Notes: generated by a model from the sequence alone, not told the origin. Shown: positions 13,601 through 39,254, counted from the first letter of the stretch. The stretch is 64,000 nucleotides of DNA from Siniperca chuatsi (GCF_020085105.1 NC_058051.1:6374501-6438500), one strand, 5' to 3'. Numbers and translations are program-made.

Positions 13601-15341
13601 CTCCGGTTGAAAGTTTCAGGCCACAGTTGTGGCCATAGTGCATGCCTGACAGCAGCGTTCTTATAGAGAAGTCAGTGCAACAAGAGTGCCAGCATGGTGA
13701 AATGCTACCTGTACTAATAATGTCATTGATGGATCAGCATTTGAAAAAGAATCACGCATGGCTTGCTGGGAAACACAGCAGGCTGGGCAAGGAGGGATCA
13801 GAGGCTAATAGTCATAGAAGTCAGCCAGGCACATTGTGTGCTGTCAAGTTGACTCATGATGGATGATGGAGCCTATTGCAACATGCTAGAGACGGCCAAG
13901 GATGTTCAGGATCCTGGTGTCACCATGTGGGCTGCTCACTGCGGCCCAGACAAATGACTCTTAATATGCATTGGAGATTTCCCCTAATTCACTTGACATT
14001 TTAGAGACGTCTTGTTAATTCCATCCCGTCTCCTATGAATTACATTCATATGCAATGGTCCTGCATTACCAATTTACGCTAGACAGAAAGGTTCAATGCA
14101 AATGCTAGTGTGATTTTTATATAGTGAAGCTAAAAGTAAGAATATCTCAGTATGCATAATGATGTGAAAACAAATTTCAAAGGTGTCATCATTTAGGTGA
14201 TGTCATAGACTGCAATCACTACAATATGATCTATCTATCTGCAGTAGCTGCTGCTTGATAATAGTTTCAATCTCCTACAACATTGTGATACTCCAACAGT
14301 ATTCCCATAGGACATTAGGCTTATAGACTCAGTGTTGCTGAAATTGGACTCTATTGGACTTTGAAAGATGTTTGAAGCCAAACATGTTGCCTTGCTATTA
14401 TTAATTACGCATAGAAGTGAAGAATTTTTGCCCTTTTTCTAATCAACAGGCTCAACTCTTTCCAAAGAAACAAGCCACTGAATAACACAACAATATTTCG
14501 ATGATTGTAGTTGTTGCATATGGTATTCTGTTTTTTTTTCCTCATGAAAACATGATTTTGGGCCCCTGGGCAAAATACAAGCATAGCCCCCCCCCCCATT
14601 CCAAAACCGACTCTTCTCAATCCATGTATGCTTTATGTATAGTGATTTTAAATCTTAGAATTAGAAGATACAGGTAATAATAGCTTATGTCTGCTATTCT
14701 GTACTTACTTCTGAAATAGTAGGAATGCAAAAGGTATAGGAATGCATGCAACACTGATGAAAATATTGGCGGATAGAGCTGATGCATAATCAAAACTTTC
14801 CCATAAGTCTGAGAAACTTACCCTCACTGGGTTGTTTCCATGGGAACATTCTGTGTTTCCTACCTGTCTCGTAATAGTAGTCAATGTTGACAGTTTCATT
14901 GTTTGTTTTATTGTTTGTGGTTATGTTTACATAATTTGTATTACATATCTTTGTTTAATTAATGTATTCATCAACGTAAGGGGCCATTGTAATCTTGAAG
15001 TCAAATGTTAGCTGTAAATAATGTTTATCATGTAAATTTCGACCACGGCATCAACAGACGCGTTTAAATGACACGTTAACGAAAACGAAAGATTATGAGC
15101 AAAGGTGGATCTCTTGTACTTCTCCGGTCTGTTGTTGCGCTATGGGGAAGCTTCGATGGGGAACCCGCGGTAACACCCAGGTACGACGGACACCCCCCCC
15201 CAGGGACAGTACGGACAGAAAGAGAAAGAAATGGGTGTGAGGGAGGGGTGCAGAATACAAGAGCGAAAGAGTACGAGATGGGTTAGGTTGGTATTTATGG
15301 AAATGATGGAAGTGGTGTGATCGAGGTGCTCCTGAAACTCT

Positions 15342-15381
15342 GAAATAAATAATAATAATAAAATAATAATAATAATAATAA
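15342..15381. repeat. (AAT)n microsatellite
   Basis: Roughly 13 AAT/ATA units with one interruption. Confidence 0.85.
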
Positions 15382-17115
15382 CACAAATAATACGAATAAT
15401 AAGAAGAATTAAATTTCCCACTCTGAAAAAACGTGGATTACTGCCCCTGCACTGTTTCCCAGAGGAGCCTCTTCAGCTGTTTCTACTGATATGTTGCTGA
15501 CACACCAGGGACTTCACACCATACTCCCCCACATACAACACTATCCTCTAAACACATCCTCCAGATATATCACATTCTGCAGCAATATCATTGAGATGAT
15601 GCATGGAACAAATATTTATCATAGCTATTTACTGTGTGATCATCATTGGAAGTTGATTTGTGGCCATATTGTTGGCTAATGTTAGTTTTTATTGCATAAG
15701 GCAATACAGAAACATGAGACAAACATGCAAAATTTCTCCACATATCAAAATATGTATGCAAGCTTAACCCACATATTCATCTCTCTTCTGCTGTGGCTTT
15801 TGTAATCACCTCTTTGAGTCAACGTGGCGCTGAAGGAGGGTTTGTATATCAGTGCCTCTCTCATTGTGGTATATTTCCACTGACAAACTTTTGAAAAGGA
15901 TGGACCTGTGAATGTGTGACCAGTTTTATGTGAGTATAACAGAAACAGAGGTGAGGTATGACAGAGTGTGAGTTAAAGATACAGACAGTGGGTTACAGAG
16001 TGATGAAGTCATCCAGCTGGTTCACTCTGCAAATCTAAGACTTAGTCAAATCAACATTGCAGTGGGTGGTCCTCTACCTAGGCGGATGAACATGTACCTT
16101 TGGGATAACAACAATAGCGTCACACTTCCAGTTGCCTCTTATTTCCCATTTGTAATTATGCCATGCCCCAAACGTTCACATACTCATTATGATGCAAACG
16201 TGGGTCATATAAAGCAATATTGCATTTCTGACAGATTATCCCTCCTCTATGCTGATACCTAAAACCTCAAAGTGAAAGAGGGGAAATGGGAGGGTCATGA
16301 ATAGATGGATATTATGGTTAAACTCATTAAAGAATAGACGAGAAAAGTTAACCAACAATGTCGCTGAATTAATTAGTCTGTCTCCAAAATTAAATAATAG
16401 TGTTGTCTTTTATACATGGTGTCCCTCTGTGTGCAGTTCAACAGAAATGAATACTGAGTCAGCAGTGGGGCTTGAATCTTTTGTGTATAATAATTAAACT
16501 GTAATTGAATTTTCTGCACCCACTTGTACCAACAGATTTTACTGTATTAGCTTAAACCTCAGGTGGCTGTTGAATTAATCAAGTCCAATAAGGATATTGC
16601 ATAATCTCAACAAAACCACTGAAAGCCTAGTTCCAATTACAGTGTTTTAAGGTAATACAACTTTGTCAATAATTGTGGTTAACATGATTATACTATTAGT
16701 TCCATAAAACCCACTATTGCATAAGCCTTAGCCAGTAGATGTGCTCCACTGATTAGTTTTGTTTTTATTGTGGTTATGTTTTTAATTTGTTTGTTAGCAT
16801 GGATGCTGTACATACAGTAAACATATAGATGTGTATTGTATTACTACTATTACTGCTATCTAACATGTACACAGTGCTAATTTGCAATTTCCAGGGAAAT
16901 TTTACTCCAGAAAGCATAAATACAGATAACTAATTTTTGTGAAAGCCATATGTCCATGTCTGTAATGGTAGTCATGGGGTGGTAATTACTGTAAGGAAGT
17001 TTTCATAGACACTGTATGTAGTAGTAACAGCTTAAACAAACTGATTTCAAACAAATTGATTTCAAAGAAGCAAAAAAAAAAGAAAAAAGGCTTTTCTCTC
17101 AGCCAGTGCCAGGTA

Positions 17116-17434
17116 TGTCATGGTTTAGAGTTTTAGTTTAGATATTTCCTGTTTTATGTTGAAAGAGTCCTTCTTCATGTGTCTTTCCACAGTGTTTCCT
17201 AGTGTATTTGGACTTTCTGCTTGATTTATTGGACTCTGGATTTCCTGCCTGCCCCTTAGGATTTGTTTGCCCTTTTTTCCTGGTTTAGACCTTGCCTGCC
17301 TGACTTATCCATAAGCCTTTTTGTATTAACACTTTTTGCCATTGAATCACTGAACTGCATTAAGCTCTGCCTCTGAGTACGCATTTGGGTCCTATTCCTG
17401 ATGTTCGACGGTACTTAGCTTGACATGTGTGACA
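17116..17434 (+). repeat. TGTCA...TGACA repeat, copy 2
   Basis: Starts TGTCATGGTTTAG and ends TGTGACA, the same termini as 8089-8548, with a shorter body. Diverged but clearly the same family, including the 'CTGCCTCTGAGTACG...TTTGGGTCC' region before the end. Confidence 0.7.
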
Positions 17435-20400
17435 GGGTATACTTTAGATTGTTTGTTTGATTCTGTAGATGTATCAATGAAGGTTTGTGCAACATCTGCA
17501 ATGAACGCAGTGGAGCAGTTTTAGGGAAAACTTCAGTAGCACTGTTAATTAAAAATAACATCAAAGTCACATCCATTTAATTTATACATTTATCATTTTC
17601 ATTTCAAATCGGTCACCCTTGACTATTCTAGAATCAACCAAATATAAAACTGCCTTTAACAGGGACAGACTGGTTCCTACACCAGTCTTTCCTTTCTCTA
17701 CCTGAGTATTGACTTGAATTTTGAAATAATCTGATTACCAGAATTCATGAATATTGCCCAAAGAGGAGGGGTGTGGGGTGGAGGGGTGGATGAGGCTGAA
17801 GGAGATCCTCTGCCCCCAGCTGTTTTCTTTCCAGTATGGAGAACAAGGAGAACTGCCTTCTGTTAGGCATATTTGAATATGTTCTTAGAGAATAACTAAC
17901 ACTGTGTTGAATGGAAAGGCAAGGCCATTTAATGCTTTGGAAGTACTGTATTTTTGCTATTGGACAGTTGTGAAGGCAGCGTTAAAAAAATAAATACTCT
18001 CCATCAAGATGATCAATTTCTAGGTTTTACTCTATTCATCCATCACTGTTTGGCAACTGATGAGGAACTACTGTTCATGTGAAAACATCAACTTATGGTT
18101 CTAGAGAAGAAATGTTTACTTCCCCCAGTAATAATCTCTAATGTGTCGTGCCCCAACATTGCCATTGCAATATTCTGCTATAAGTGTAGCTGTCATTACT
18201 TTTACTAACTTGTGACATCCATGAACACCATTATAATGTAGTTGTAATGGGGCTGTAATATCATGTCGATGGTCAATCTATTAATGACCAAATGGAATAC
18301 AATCCATTACTGCTTTTGTTCCTGGACATACCATCACTTGGTTTAATGGTGTTTGTGCCTATTGATTTTCACTGTAATAATATTGATCTCAAACAGCACT
18401 GATACCAGCATCTGGCATCAGCCAGTGTGAAATGATGGAAATGAATTGTCATTACATCATCTATACATTAATAGTAAAATTAAAATTCCTTGCTGACTTT
18501 CAAGAAAAAAGGGAGTTACATTAATGTAACCATTTTCAAAGAAATCAACAGAGATGGTGACATTTTGTTAAGGTTGTGTTAGCATGTGGCTAATAGATGA
18601 CATTCACCTCATAGATGCTGCAGGTGACCCATCTTTGTTGGTACCTGTTCACTGGTTCTCAGTTTACCCCTGGGCTGTTGCAGGTGGGTTCATGGTTGGC
18701 ATCCGACTATGTCAATATTTACCACAGCATTCAGGACAGCTTCAACATCCATCCACTGCTTCAGGGTGCTAGTTCCATCCAAATTGACTCCACCCTAAAA
18801 GCAAACTTGACAAAAAGAAGACTATGTGACAACAAAGGCTACACCATTATTATTATTTAAGCCTGAAAGATCTACCCTAGATTCATATCCCTACAGGGCA
18901 TTTGCAGGTGAAATGGCTTACACAGATAATCCAGGAAAAATCAAGATGTGGTTTTTGTCTCTTCTTTAAAGAAGCGGTAGCCATGACTGACATGTGATTT
19001 TGGCAGCCTTAGTAGGATAGGTGTTTATGTATGCATTGGATGAATCCCTGTGTCTGTGTGGGTTTGTGTGTCTGAAGGTGGATGCATGTCAGTATGAGTG
19101 TAACGAAGAGAGTTGTGTGAATCACTGACGCAAAACATGCGCTGTTGAGTGTTGGCTGACCTGGTGATCTTAGATCCTGAGGCTGTTCCAGGGAGCTCTC
19201 CTCACAGAGGCTGGCTTCAGTGGGAACAAATTCTGTGATCTGATCAATACTACAGAAGCTTCACTGCGCTTTGGGAGCACATCAAAAATGCTACTATTCT
19301 CACATTTGATTCAATCCCCGTTGTCTGATTAACATGAAATCTATAGCTCACCCTCCCACTATTCTTGTTGTCATATACTTGTATGTATCCCTGCTAACAG
19401 GGCTATGTTGATGTAGGACATCTATCTTAGATCATTGTTAATGACCACAAAGTAGCGTAGTGTACTAAAGCATGAAGTGGTTATTAAGGCCAAGATTCTG
19501 AAGTAAAAGTCCTGTTCTATTCTTCTCAAGGACAATAATCGGGGGCTCACTGTTTTAAGAAATGTTGGATCACCATGCTTAAAATTGTACACAAAAATTG
19601 TGGAGGAGACTCCAGTGCTACTATAAAGCAGATTATTGAGGTTATCACTGAAACAAAACTTTCAATTGCAAACGCACAGAGGGTGTAAGAGCCATTTATC
19701 CATTTGTTTGCCTTTGTGTTTATTTTGGTGTAATACACTTTTTGTAAAATGGGTGGCAGTTATCTATAATGGAAATGCATTTATACAGGAAGGGTAACGC
19801 AGCCAGGTGTGTTGCATGCTAGGTGAGGCATACAGTTTTTTGACTGGTAGTGTAGCAATGGCTCAAATTTGGTTAAGCTACCTAACAGTGTGATTGATGA
19901 TGTTCTACCTGGATGCAAGAAACTTTGTAAATATCTGTAAGCAATAGCCTAAAAGAAGCAGCAAAAAGCAAAGGTAAACATCTGGACATTGTAATTGGTT
20001 TGGTTGGTTAGGTGCTTGGCTTTCTTAAAGAGGAACGTGTTCCATCCTAAACCTGGATCTTGTTAGGGCATAATACTGTGGATAGACACGGTCATTGTTG
20101 TTATTATTTTGATTGTGTGGTTGATGAAGATTTTGGATTACATGTGCATACAATATATAAGTAAGGCTCTCTATAGGCTTGCCAGCAAACATTAAAATAA
20201 AATAAAGTAGATGATATAACTTGTAGGCCTAAGTTACAATACGAAACTTTTGAGTTAAGACAGGAAGTGTATTGTAAGCCTTGCCTCAATCTAACTTTGC
20301 CAAGTTGCCACTTCAGCACTTGGATTCACCTTGACGCGCTGTTTAACTGAAGGAAACATCATCACCTGAAGCTGAGGTAACCAACATCAGTAAAGTCCAG

Positions 20401-20930
20401 GTGGGACAGGTGGGACAATGTCATTGTCAAGTCTCAAGTCTTGGCTTTGAAGTCCATAGTTAAGTTCAAGTCCCAAACCTTGATTTTTGAGTCTTAAATT
20501 ATGCAAATTTAATTATGGACTCTTCACCAAATGTAATGCCATTTTTAACAATAAAGTAATATTAATAATAATACATTATTAATGACAAAGGCTGAATAAT
20601 TTATTTTCCCTCTGCTAGCTCTGGACAGCCTGGCACAGCATCTAAAGCAGACCCTGGTTCAATTGTACCAGTCTCAATCTTAGTTCCTTATCAATTTTAG
20701 GATATAAAATAACATGTGCAGACTGACATGGCATCTGCGTTACATTTCAAAGCATAGTATTTCTTGCGTGTTTATAAAGATTGTATATATTTTTGGTAAT
20801 GGTTGTATTTAAATATTTATTGTATATTTATGTGTGTGAATATCTGTGACGTAACTGGTATGTGCCAGCCAATTATCTGAGCAGACACCGTTTATAAGGG
20901 AGTCAGTATGTGTGTGTAAGTTAGGGGTGG
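17435..20930. other. Intergenic, no gene seen
   Basis: No supported gene. A short AAGTC/CAAGTC-rich repeat is visible around 20418-20500, a motif class common in fish genomes; its family was not identified. Confidence 0.5.
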
Positions 20931-20934
20931 GCAA

Positions 20935-21640
20935 TACCACAATATTTGGTTTGGCATGTTAGCATGCTAACATTGGCTAATTCACACTAAACAAAAAGTA
21001 GCCTAGAGCTGAGGCTGATGGGAATATCATTAGTTTTGCAGGTATTTGCTCATAAACAAGTATGGGACAACTAAAAAAGGTTGACTTGATGATGGCGTAG
21101 ATGAAAAACTAAGGGATCACCAAAGTTACTACAATTTATCCTGAGGGGGACCGGAATGTCTGTACCAAATTACATGGTAATCCAGCCAATGCTTGTCGAG
21201 ACATTAAAACCACTAATGTGGACCTCATGATGGCACTAGTGGAATAGTCAGGGTATCTCTCTTTGCAAAATGATATGCCAATCAATCTAGTAGATTTTGA
21301 GATATTTCACTGGATAGGCTAGGAAAACTTTGACCTGCTGGATGTGCTACATGAAAGGTCAGTTGACTGGTGGCACTGACCTTTCATGTTCATCATCTTG
21401 GAACCATGGATATCTGTACAAAATCCATGGCAGTCCATTGAATAGTTTTTGAGACATTTCACTAAAAAACAAACATGTCAACTATGTGGTGGTGCTAGAG
21501 GAAAAGCAAAGTAATAACCAAAATCTGTAGACATCCTCTGTAGACATAAAAATTTCATAGCGATCAATCCAATAGTTGTAGATTTTTTAGTCTGGACTAA
21601 AGTAGTGGACTGAGGTTGCCATCCCTAGAGCCACGCCGCT
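20935..21640 (+). repeat. Internally repetitive interspersed repeat, copy A
   Basis: Built from diverged ~95-150 base modules, each with 'GGGATCACC', 'CAATCCATCCAATAG'-like and 'GAGACATTT' blocks, ending near 'CATCCCTAGAGCCACGCC'. A second copy lies at 45536-46010. No coding capacity was found. Family name unknown to me; the layout is direct observation. Confidence 0.65.
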
Positions 21641-21774
21641 AGTGTATACACATAGTGGCTTTATACAAACCAGCTAGTTGAATTTGAAGGATTATCAAAT
21701 GCCAAGACAACTGCGCAGGTTATGCTTTTTTGGTGCCAGATTGTTCAACTGTGGAAATTTAGTAATTTGCATTA

Positions 21775-21910
21775 GAGAATTGTTGGGCCTCTGTAGATAA
21801 TATTATAAAGAGTACCGACTAGACGTGCTCTGTAGGAAAAGTGCAATGAGATAACTTCTATTATGAATTGGCGCTATATAAATAAAAGTGAAATGAATTG
21901 AACTGAATTA
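21775..21910 (+). mobile_element. LINE 3' tail fragment (CR1/L2/Rex1 type)
   Basis: Same 3' end as the LINE at 49870-53732: TTGTTGGGCCTCTGTAGAT followed by ATGAATTGGCGCTATATAAA and a degenerate tail of AATTGAA-type units. Only the tail is present, as expected of a 5'-truncated copy. Confidence 0.75.
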
Positions 21911-23418
21911 GAATTTTGATTACCCTTTGTATAGTGCACAGCATTTTAGATAGCAGCCACCCAGCTCAGCTGTTTACAAATATGCCCACAAAGGGTCAGC
22001 AACTGTGTTTGGGCTGTGACCATCTGAAGCAGAGGTCAAAGGGCTTGCTTGGGGATCACCAGATCCTTTCAGCTATCAGGACAAGTTGAATTATTAAGGA
22101 GGCTGCTGCAAGAGGTGAATACTGCCACTCTTTATACTCCCTTACCATTTTAAGAGTGCACAGATGGTCCTTCTCTTCAGCTGAGGTGGCCACAGAGGGA
22201 GCTTATATATGTCTATAGTGGGCGTTAGATAAACTAATGTATATGTCAACCACCAGGCTGTAATTGGCCTATTTGTGCACCCTGCGCTTTACTGAAAGTG
22301 AAATTTCCTCTTCCAGTGGACTCTGGCTGCTGCATTGTCCCATTTACAAATTCTTGCTGGACTCCTGTCACCAATCCAACTAAATAATCGTCTATTAAAT
22401 CTCTGATGGTAAGATCATACATCTGCGCTGTGGCGGCACACCGGTGAGAGGAATCTCTTCATCTGTCAAGTCACTGTTAGTCATCACTGGATCAAGAGAG
22501 CCGTGTCTTTGATTATAAAAAATCAATGTGTACACTGCGGAGGCTTTTCTCTGTGGGCTAATAGTGTATTGAAAAGAAACATATCTGACAAAGACATCTA
22601 CTGCAGCAAAATATATCTCCACCAGGACTTCTTTTGTTGCACTCTATCATATGACACAGAAAGAACTCTCGGAAAGTCAAAAGCAGGCCTCTGCCTTAAC
22701 CAATCTCAAGTAAACATGATTCTTAAGTCAAGGATTTTTTTTTTAAGTGTCTCCAGTTATTCTCACTTTCTTTGTGTCATCAAAACATCACACGTTGGCA
22801 TTGCTGGGGTAAAGACAAAAGATGTACGACAACAGTAACTACACCTCAAGCAAATGCAACTGTCTCAATAGATGGCCAGCCTTGGCACTGAGCTCTACTG
22901 ACGTATAAAAGCTGCAGAGACTGGCAGTGAAGCACAGAGAGGTTGCAGAGAAAGATCTGTCTTTGTGTATGATATTATGTGGAAAAAAACCTGACAGCAG
23001 GTGAGGGTCAGGGGTGTTTAAAAGAGAAGGAGGGGAGTAAGATGGGGGGGTATGATATGCTCCTGGGAAACAGGGCAGAGAGGCGATTGAAGAGTATCCA
23101 GAGTTTCCATGACTCACTGGCTCTTTTACAAGACTGGACTTTGACAGGCATCTACACAAAGGCAGCACACACACTGTAACTCACATACAAATAACTGCAA
23201 AAACACACACTCACAAACACACACATCACTGCATGTATACTGTATATACCGGTAAGAAAATCTCAACAGATACATTCTCTCTTTCCCTCACACACACTGA
23301 CAAAAAGTTGTTTTTTTCCATGGAAAAAAGTGAAGAAGAGACAGAAAACTGGAACAGGGAGAAAAGAAATAAGTTGGAGGGAAAGAGAGAATGCAAAAAG
23401 AGAGAAATGAGGTGTGTG

Positions 23419-23421
<3 letters not shown>
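21911..23421. other. Upstream of chrna4, no gene seen
   Basis: No coding exon recognised. Part of this stretch may be promoter or 5' untranslated sequence of chrna4, but no transcription start can be read from sequence alone. Confidence 0.4.

Positions 23422-23477
<56 letters not shown>
23422..23477. repeat. (GA)n tract upstream of chrna4
   Basis: About 28 uninterrupted GA units, ending 401 bases before the chrna4 start codon, in a purine-rich region (about 23330-23545). It may lie in the promoter or the 5' untranslated exon. Confidence 0.9.
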
Positions 23478-23480
<3 letters not shown>

Positions 23481-23878
23481 GGTGAGGAGGCGGAGAGATG
23501 AGAGGCGAGGGAGGGAGGAATGTAGACAAGGAGGGTGGAGAATAGAGGGATAAGCCACATTTGGATGAAAGATTCCAGTGGAGCGAGGAGGGAATTTCAA
23601 GTGTTGGATCAGGAAAACTAAACTACAGGTCTGTGGTCCTTCATACTGACACCTTCACACGGACAGAAGAGCAACTGAAGAGATAGACAGATGGAACTCG
23701 GAAGGACATCAGGCCCCGGGCTGACATGGACTGACATGACCTCTCCATCTCACTGTTTAACCTAATCTGAACCTCCTGAAGACTTGCTGTTACAGGACAG
23801 ATGACTGACCACTGGGACTGAAATCAAGCACAAGTTGGAGGGAGTTCACTCACAGAGTTTGATACCACTGGAGGCATT

Positions 23879-35938
<12,060 letters not shown>

Positions 35939-36886
35939 AGTCCAAGAACACTGCAGGAAGACATGCTGTCTTATATTGTAAAAAACAAACAAAAGAACAG
36001 AAAAAACAGAGAAAGGTTAATCATTTATCTATTTTCTATTTACTATAAGAACTACAAGTCACACTCCTTGCTCTTGCCCCAGGTTACCAAAAGGTTACTC
36101 ATGGAGAAACAAGATGAAATATCTATCATTGATTCCAGTGGGAATATAAATTCTTTATGAGGGCAAAAGGCCAATAGCGAAAATATCCTTCCGCACCACT
36201 CCATTTTGACATTGAGCTGCAGCTCAAGTTGTCACCTTCATAAAAATCAGAGAAGAATAGACTTTGACTCACTTACAGCTGCAGAAAACACCACAAACAG
36301 ACCAAGACTCAGAAAAAGTTTACTTTTTTTTCTTCTTCATGAGAACGGAAGATATTTATAAGACTATCAAAGGTTTGCTTTAAATCTCAATTTTAACATT
36401 CCAATTACAATGTCAATGTTATAATATCTTGACAATAGTACAGGTGACAGTGCAGTGCCCGCACCAAATAGTCATAAAATATTCATGTTTATATGCAACC
36501 TGATTTGTCAGAAGTCAGTGCTGAGAAGGATTTATGGGAAGGAGCTATGTGTTCAGGTGTAACGCTTTGTGCAATGGTCACTGCTTAGGTAAGCATACAG
36601 CTCTGTGATTTTTAAACACATTTATTCAATATTTCTCTCAGCCATTCTCTTGGTCACTACCACAGTACTTTGGTGTTAACAGGGAGGGATTTAAAGTCAC
36701 TCATGCATGGCCCTTCCTCCCCTCAATCCCAGCCACCTAAAGGCAAGGGCACATTTAATGTTTTACTTTTGCTTGATACATGAGTAGAATAGGAATGGAA
36801 TGATTGGCCTGATTTTAATTTTTTTTGTCAAGCATGATTTCCCAGGCCATTTTAAGCATTGATATTTAAAGTTAAAGGTGAATATC

Positions 36887-36941
36887 AATAAATAACTGCC
36901 ACATTAATTTTGGAGACATTTGTATTATTATCTTGAATAAA
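36887..36941 (+). other. Candidate chrna4 polyadenylation signals
   Basis: AATAAA occurs at 36887-36892 and 36936-36941, about 1 kb after the stop codon. Either would give a 3' untranslated region of ordinary length. Chance occurrence cannot be excluded in AT-rich DNA. Confidence 0.35.
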
Positions 36942-37089
36942 GCCTCTACACTGCATTTTAACTGTGTACCATATAATCAGATCTGATGGCATCATGCTGA
37001 TAAACATCAGCATAATATTGTCATTGTAGCTGTGTCTCAATTCAGGGGCTGCATCCTTCGAAGGACACGTCCTGCGAGGGATTATAATC

Positions 37090-37515
37090 TTTTTGTTTTA
37101 CCATTTATTAGAGGAAATGGACATGCTTTACTGCAGCTTTTTACTGCACTACTGTTATTAATTACTATATTACTACTATATAATTATTACTTTAGTTACT
37201 GTTTACTTTGTAGATTCAGATTATTAATGCAAAATATAAATCAACTAATAAAGTATGTATTTATTATAGATTAAGCTACCCAGCTGTATGAGCTCCACCT
37301 TTACCAGCTGCAACATTAAAGTGATTAACATATTAATTATAATCCAGTAATATAATATACATTATTCTGAAATGGGCCATTCTGTACTTTAAGTATATTT
37401 TGATGCTAATACTTTTTACTTAATTGAATGCAGGACTTTTACTTGTAATAGAGTAGTTTTACAGTTATTGCTACTTTTACTCAAGTAAAAGATCTGAGTA
37501 CTTCTTCCATTAACA
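37090..37515 (+). repeat. Nonautonomous element with TTTACTCAAGTAAA-type end
   Basis: A low-complexity AT-rich start, a middle with CTCCACCTTTACCAGCTGCA and ATTCTGAAATGGGCCATTCT, and an end TACTTTTACTCAAGTAAAAG with GAGTACTTCTTCCA are the known order of a very common acanthomorph MITE-like repeat. No coding capacity. Confidence 0.6.
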
Positions 37516-37824
37516 TTGTTTAAGCTGTGTACTTTTCTACAACAGTAATGCTAACATTAGCATATTTATAAATAACCCTAACCTTTAATATTAAATATTT
37601 GTTGGATTTTTAATATTTTGTCATGAATCAGCTAAAACAGGTTGAGTAGATAGATAAGCCTTATCTACCTTTAATTCTTATCTAAGATCTCCACACTTAA
37701 CATCTAGCTATTTTGTTTATTTAACAGTTTCTTTTTCATCTTCCCTAAACCAGCCCAAACCCCTGTACTGCAGGATTAACCTGAGTGTTCATGTGCTGAA
37801 CAGGTTAACCAGCAAGACACGTGG

Positions 37825-38055
37825 CCTGATTTTTGGCTGAGCAGGGAGGCCCTGGCAGTGCTGCTGACCTTCTCATCCAGGAACGGAGACACGAATGGGG
37901 TGCCACAATTGAGATGTTGGTGTTTTTCTTCTGGCTGGCAAGTGGGGCATCATAGAGGGTGGTCTCTAGAGTGCTTGCAATGCCTCATTCCACTGTCCAC
38001 CGCATCGTCCACAGAGTCACTGAGGAGGTGGTGGCCATTTGCCACCAGACACTCC
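37825..38055 (+). pseudogene. PIF/Harbinger transposase remnant
   Basis: The + frame reads WPDFWLSREALAVLLTF and, after a frameshift, FFFWLASGAS then VVSRVLAMPHSTVHRIVHRV, which is the helix-turn-helix region preceding the DDE domain in HARBI1-type transposases. An in-frame TAG stands at 37953-37955. The DDE residues are not visible, so only the N-terminal part survives. Confidence 0.75.
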
Positions 38056-38389
38056 AAACACACTCCAGAGACCACTCCAGATGATGTCCCACTGACAGAA
38101 GACACCAGAGTCTTTATTGTGGCAGCCCATCCAGGTCCAGCAGCACCACGTGGGACCCCCTGCTCAACTGAACAAAAACATACATAAACACATTTTCTAA
38201 AGGCCTAATATTTATGAAATTGAATTTAAGACTTTTTAAAGGACCTGCAGACACCCTACATATTCCACTTCTTACGAATGTACTTTGTTGTAAATAGTTG
38301 TAGACAGCTGTAAATGAAATAAACATGGTATTTAACAATCACTTTATTCATTCATTCAGTATTTATTAATTTTTATTCAATCTCTCAAT

Positions 38390-38574
38390 CAGAGAGAAGA
38401 GCTTCTCCATTCTCTCTCTCCTCTCCTCTGCAACCTTATGTCTTCCTTTAAGAGCTGAAGAAGCGCATCTTCTCTTTCTCTTAACTTGCTCTTGATTTCC
38501 TCCTCCTCTTCTTGGTCACCCACTGCTGCAACTTGGCCGTGGTTTGAGCCGCAATTCCCCATCACTACACTCAT
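38390..38574 (-). pseudogene. Harbinger accessory (MYB-like) protein C-terminal remnant
   Basis: The minus-strand frame ends in an acidic/charged helix (EEEEEIKSKLREREDALLQL and LKEDIRLQRRGEREWR), like the C-terminal coiled coil of the MYB/SANT-type partner encoded by Harbinger elements. It converges on the transposase remnant at 37825-38055, which is the usual two-gene layout. Assignment is weaker than for the transposase because no SANT domain is seen. Confidence 0.5.
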
Positions 38575-38776
38575 TTCACCTTTTATTTCTGAGATTTTTT
38601 TGTCTGATTTATCTAAATTGTTGCAGTTCTTTTATACCGTTTGGCTCTTTGAGAATAGATTTCTTTGCTTTTTGTGCCAAATTCATCTATGCCTGTGTCT
38701 TGAAATTCTAGCCGTGAGATGTTTTTGAAAGCCTCCTTGGGTTTCTTTGTCTTGCTTAAAAAGTTATACATTTAAT

Positions 38777-39187
38777 CATCCATCCATCCATCCATCCATC
38801 CATTTTCTACCGCTTGGTCCCGTTAGGGGTCGCGGGTGACTGGAGCCTATCCCAGTGACTTTGGGCCTTAGGCAGGGTACACCCTGGACAGTGGCCAACT
38901 CGTCGCAGGGCTAACACAGACACAGACAAGGACAGACAACCATTCACTCTCACATTCATTCAATACGGGCAATTTAGAGTTATCAATTAACCTACACATG
39001 CATGTCTTTGGACGGTGGGAGGAAGCCGGAGAACCCGGAGAGAACCCACGGTAACACGGGGAGGACATGCAGACTCCACCCAGAGAGATTGTGCGATGTT
39101 GGTCTGGTCTGGGAATCGATCCCACGAACCCACGATCTCCTTATTGGGAGGCAGGAGCTTTAACCGCTCTGCCACCGTGCACCCCGA
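38777..39187 (-). mobile_element. tRNA-derived SINE, full length
   Basis: On the minus strand it starts at about 39187 with an A box TGGCAGAGCGGTTA and a B-box region with GGTTCG and GATCGATTCCC, continues through a body containing GTCCTCCCCGTGTTACCG and CCGCGACCCCTAACGGG, and ends in an (ATGG)n tail at 38777-38804. Head, body and tail are all present. A partial body copy lies near 53940-54060. Confidence 0.75.
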
Positions 39188-39254
39188 TTTAATCATTTTT
39201 CAGCAATTTTATTATAAAGCTAAACCAAAAAATGGTTGAATAAGGTATGAAATT

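Larger units (their letters stand above)
8549..17115. other. Long gene-free stretch
   Basis: About 8.5 kb without a gene I can support. It contains TTA and AAT microsatellites (listed separately), a short homopolymer G tract near 10088-10098 and scattered short open frames. The longest (13434-13087 minus, 115 codons) shows no recognised domain. Confidence 0.5.

Noticed and set aside
22503..22838. 111-codon plus frame upstream of chrna4
   Set aside because: No recognised family, overlaps unrelated minus frames, no splice or start context.
23226..23600. Overlapping Ser-Leu-rich and Arg-Glu-rich open frames
   Set aside because: They are translations of the GA/CT microsatellite.
39115..39187. 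tRNA-like sequence on the minus strand
   Set aside because: A and B boxes are present, but the cloverleaf is not kept and it runs into a SINE body and (ATGG)n tail.
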